IMG/VR virus record: IMGVR_UViG_3300045999_009064
Span: 1 to 22,595 of that record
DNA from: a virus
DNA: 22,595 bases
Direction: 5' to 3' (one strand)
Shown here: positions 22,117 to 22,595 of the stretch, in pieces
Position numbering within the stretch: the first letter of the stretch is position 1
How the letters are laid out: the number at the start of each line of letters is the position of its first letter
Made by a program: the position numbers and the translations under genes
The notes under the pieces: generated by a model
The model's database searches: none
The model's input: only the letters and a program-made list of their open reading frames with translations
What the model was told of the DNA's origin: nothing

Positions 22117-22146
22117 TTGTTACCTAAGTATGCGGTTGTATATTTA
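22117..22146 (+). promoter_or_regulatory. Early-type promoter D (tRNA-Gly)
   Basis: On the plus strand TTG (22117-22119), a 19-nt spacer and TATATTTA (22139-22146). TTACC, GGTTGTA and AGAAATT line up with promoter C read on its own strand. The -7 box ends 11 nt before the tRNA, so the transcript would begin close to its 5' end. Confidence 0.75.
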
Positions 22147-22157
22147 TAGAAATTGAA

Positions 22158-22233
<76 letters not shown>

Positions 22234-22595
22234 ATAGGTTGATTGGGAATACTTACATCTTTTAACTGTAGAAAGGGCTGATGTATGATTGAGGGGGCGT
22301 AAGCCAAAGTAATGCCAATCGTAAAAGTAGATGTCCACGCACCCATCTTCTACTTTCCTAAAATAATCAGTCAGCAGGGGATTTGTAAACCCCATTGTAT
22401 AAATGACAAACACAGGTCAAAACTGATGCAATATGCTGAATTGATTAAATTTAAGGAACGCTGGGGCTACGGATTCCGTCCTCTCACGTTTAAACAACTA
22501 ATGAAGGTGTCCTGTATTTGTTTTCTTGATAGTCATAAAATCAAGTGGTGGATCCGACCATAACAAGTCAGCCCTTACGGTGCAGCGCAAGCAGT
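22234..22595 (+). ncRNA. Putative large structured RNA downstream of tRNA-Gly (partial or complete)
   Basis: This 362-nt stretch holds no convincing gene. It is about 42% GC, against about 30% elsewhere. AAGGGCTGA (22273-22281) and TCAGCCCTT (22568-22576) are perfectly complementary and enclose about 285 nt. Inside are GATTG/CAATC (22287-22291, 22316-22320) around a GGC-GTAA-GCC tetraloop hairpin (22296-22305), AAAGTAG-ATG/CAT-CTACTTT (22324-22356), GGGG/CCCC (22377-22393), CTTGAT/ATCAAG (22525-22545) and TGGT-7nt-ACCA (22546-22560). The plus strand is chosen because it follows the tRNA and promoter D. Large ornate RNAs (GOLLD, ROOL) occur beside phage tRNAs, but I cannot match a consensus by eye. 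ORFs across it overlap the tRNA or lack a family resemblance. Confidence 0.55.

Noticed and set aside
22368-22402. Possible second tRNA with a TGT anticodon loop (GGGGA-TTTGTAA-ACCCC)
   Set aside because: The anticodon stem has an A-A mismatch and no matching D-arm, T-arm or acceptor stem could be found. It is better read as a hairpin of the structured RNA.
22312-22563. Plus-strand ORF of 83 codons in the structured region
   Set aside because: No motifs or family resemblance, and it covers several inverted repeats. Kept as an alternative to the RNA reading, not annotated.
22273-22576. tmRNA, because the 5' end has GGGCTGA and the 3' end TCAGCCC
   Set aside because: No T-arm with TTCGA, no CCA end and no tag reading frame were found.

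Overview
The window is a contiguous piece of a tailed-phage genome. It is best read as a T4-like (contractile-tail) phage infecting a member of the Bacteroidota, probably aquatic. The phage assignment rests on a baseplate block with recognisable gp25-like and gp6-like wedge proteins, a gp5-like hub protein carrying a peptidase, a spike-tip-like protein and a gp55-like late sigma factor. The host assignment rests on low GC (about 30%), A-rich leaders with little Shine-Dalgarno signal, promoters of the Bacteroidota type (TTG, 19-20 nt, TAnnTTTA) and a lipoprotein with a CKK start. All protein genes are on the minus strand, so transcription runs from right to left. Only a tRNA-Gly and a probable structured RNA at the right edge are on the plus strand.

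Right to left. From 22158 to 22595, on the plus strand, lie tRNA-Gly(GCC) and about 360 nt of GC-richer, non-coding sequence with a long-range 9-bp pairing, probably a structured RNA. Between 21948 and 22157 is a divergent promoter region. From 21947 to 16077 come a RadA-like ATPase, its terminator, then a nine-gene operon: DUF932 protein, three small proteins, two SAM methyltransferases, a glycosyltransferase-like protein, a hexapeptide acetyltransferase and an FkbM-like methyltransferase. The last five look like a sugar or glycan modification cassette. From 15916 to 13898 come two unknown proteins, a small helical protein and a LamG-like lipoprotein, closed by a strong terminator. These right-hand units start from near-identical promoters, which I call the early type.

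From 13813 to the left edge are small late-type units: a helical protein with an FkbM methyltransferase and a 2OG-oxygenase-like protein; glutaredoxin with two unknowns; a tyrosine-rich protein with two unknowns; an HD hydrolase, a membrane protein and the gp55-like sigma; then the baseplate genes (unknown, gp5-like hub/M15 peptidase, spike tip, 683-aa unknown, 152-aa unknown, gp25, gp6, and the first 17 codons of another structural gene).

The most useful pattern is a two-part promoter code. Every gap of 35 nt or more in the left half contains ATATTTAT on the coding strand, usually 12-21 nt before a start codon and with no clear -33 box. The gaps in the right half instead carry complete TTG-N19/20-TAnnTTTA promoters, and four of these share a conserved spacer. 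This fits a switch from host sigma to the phage-encoded gp55-like sigma. It is inference from sequence only.
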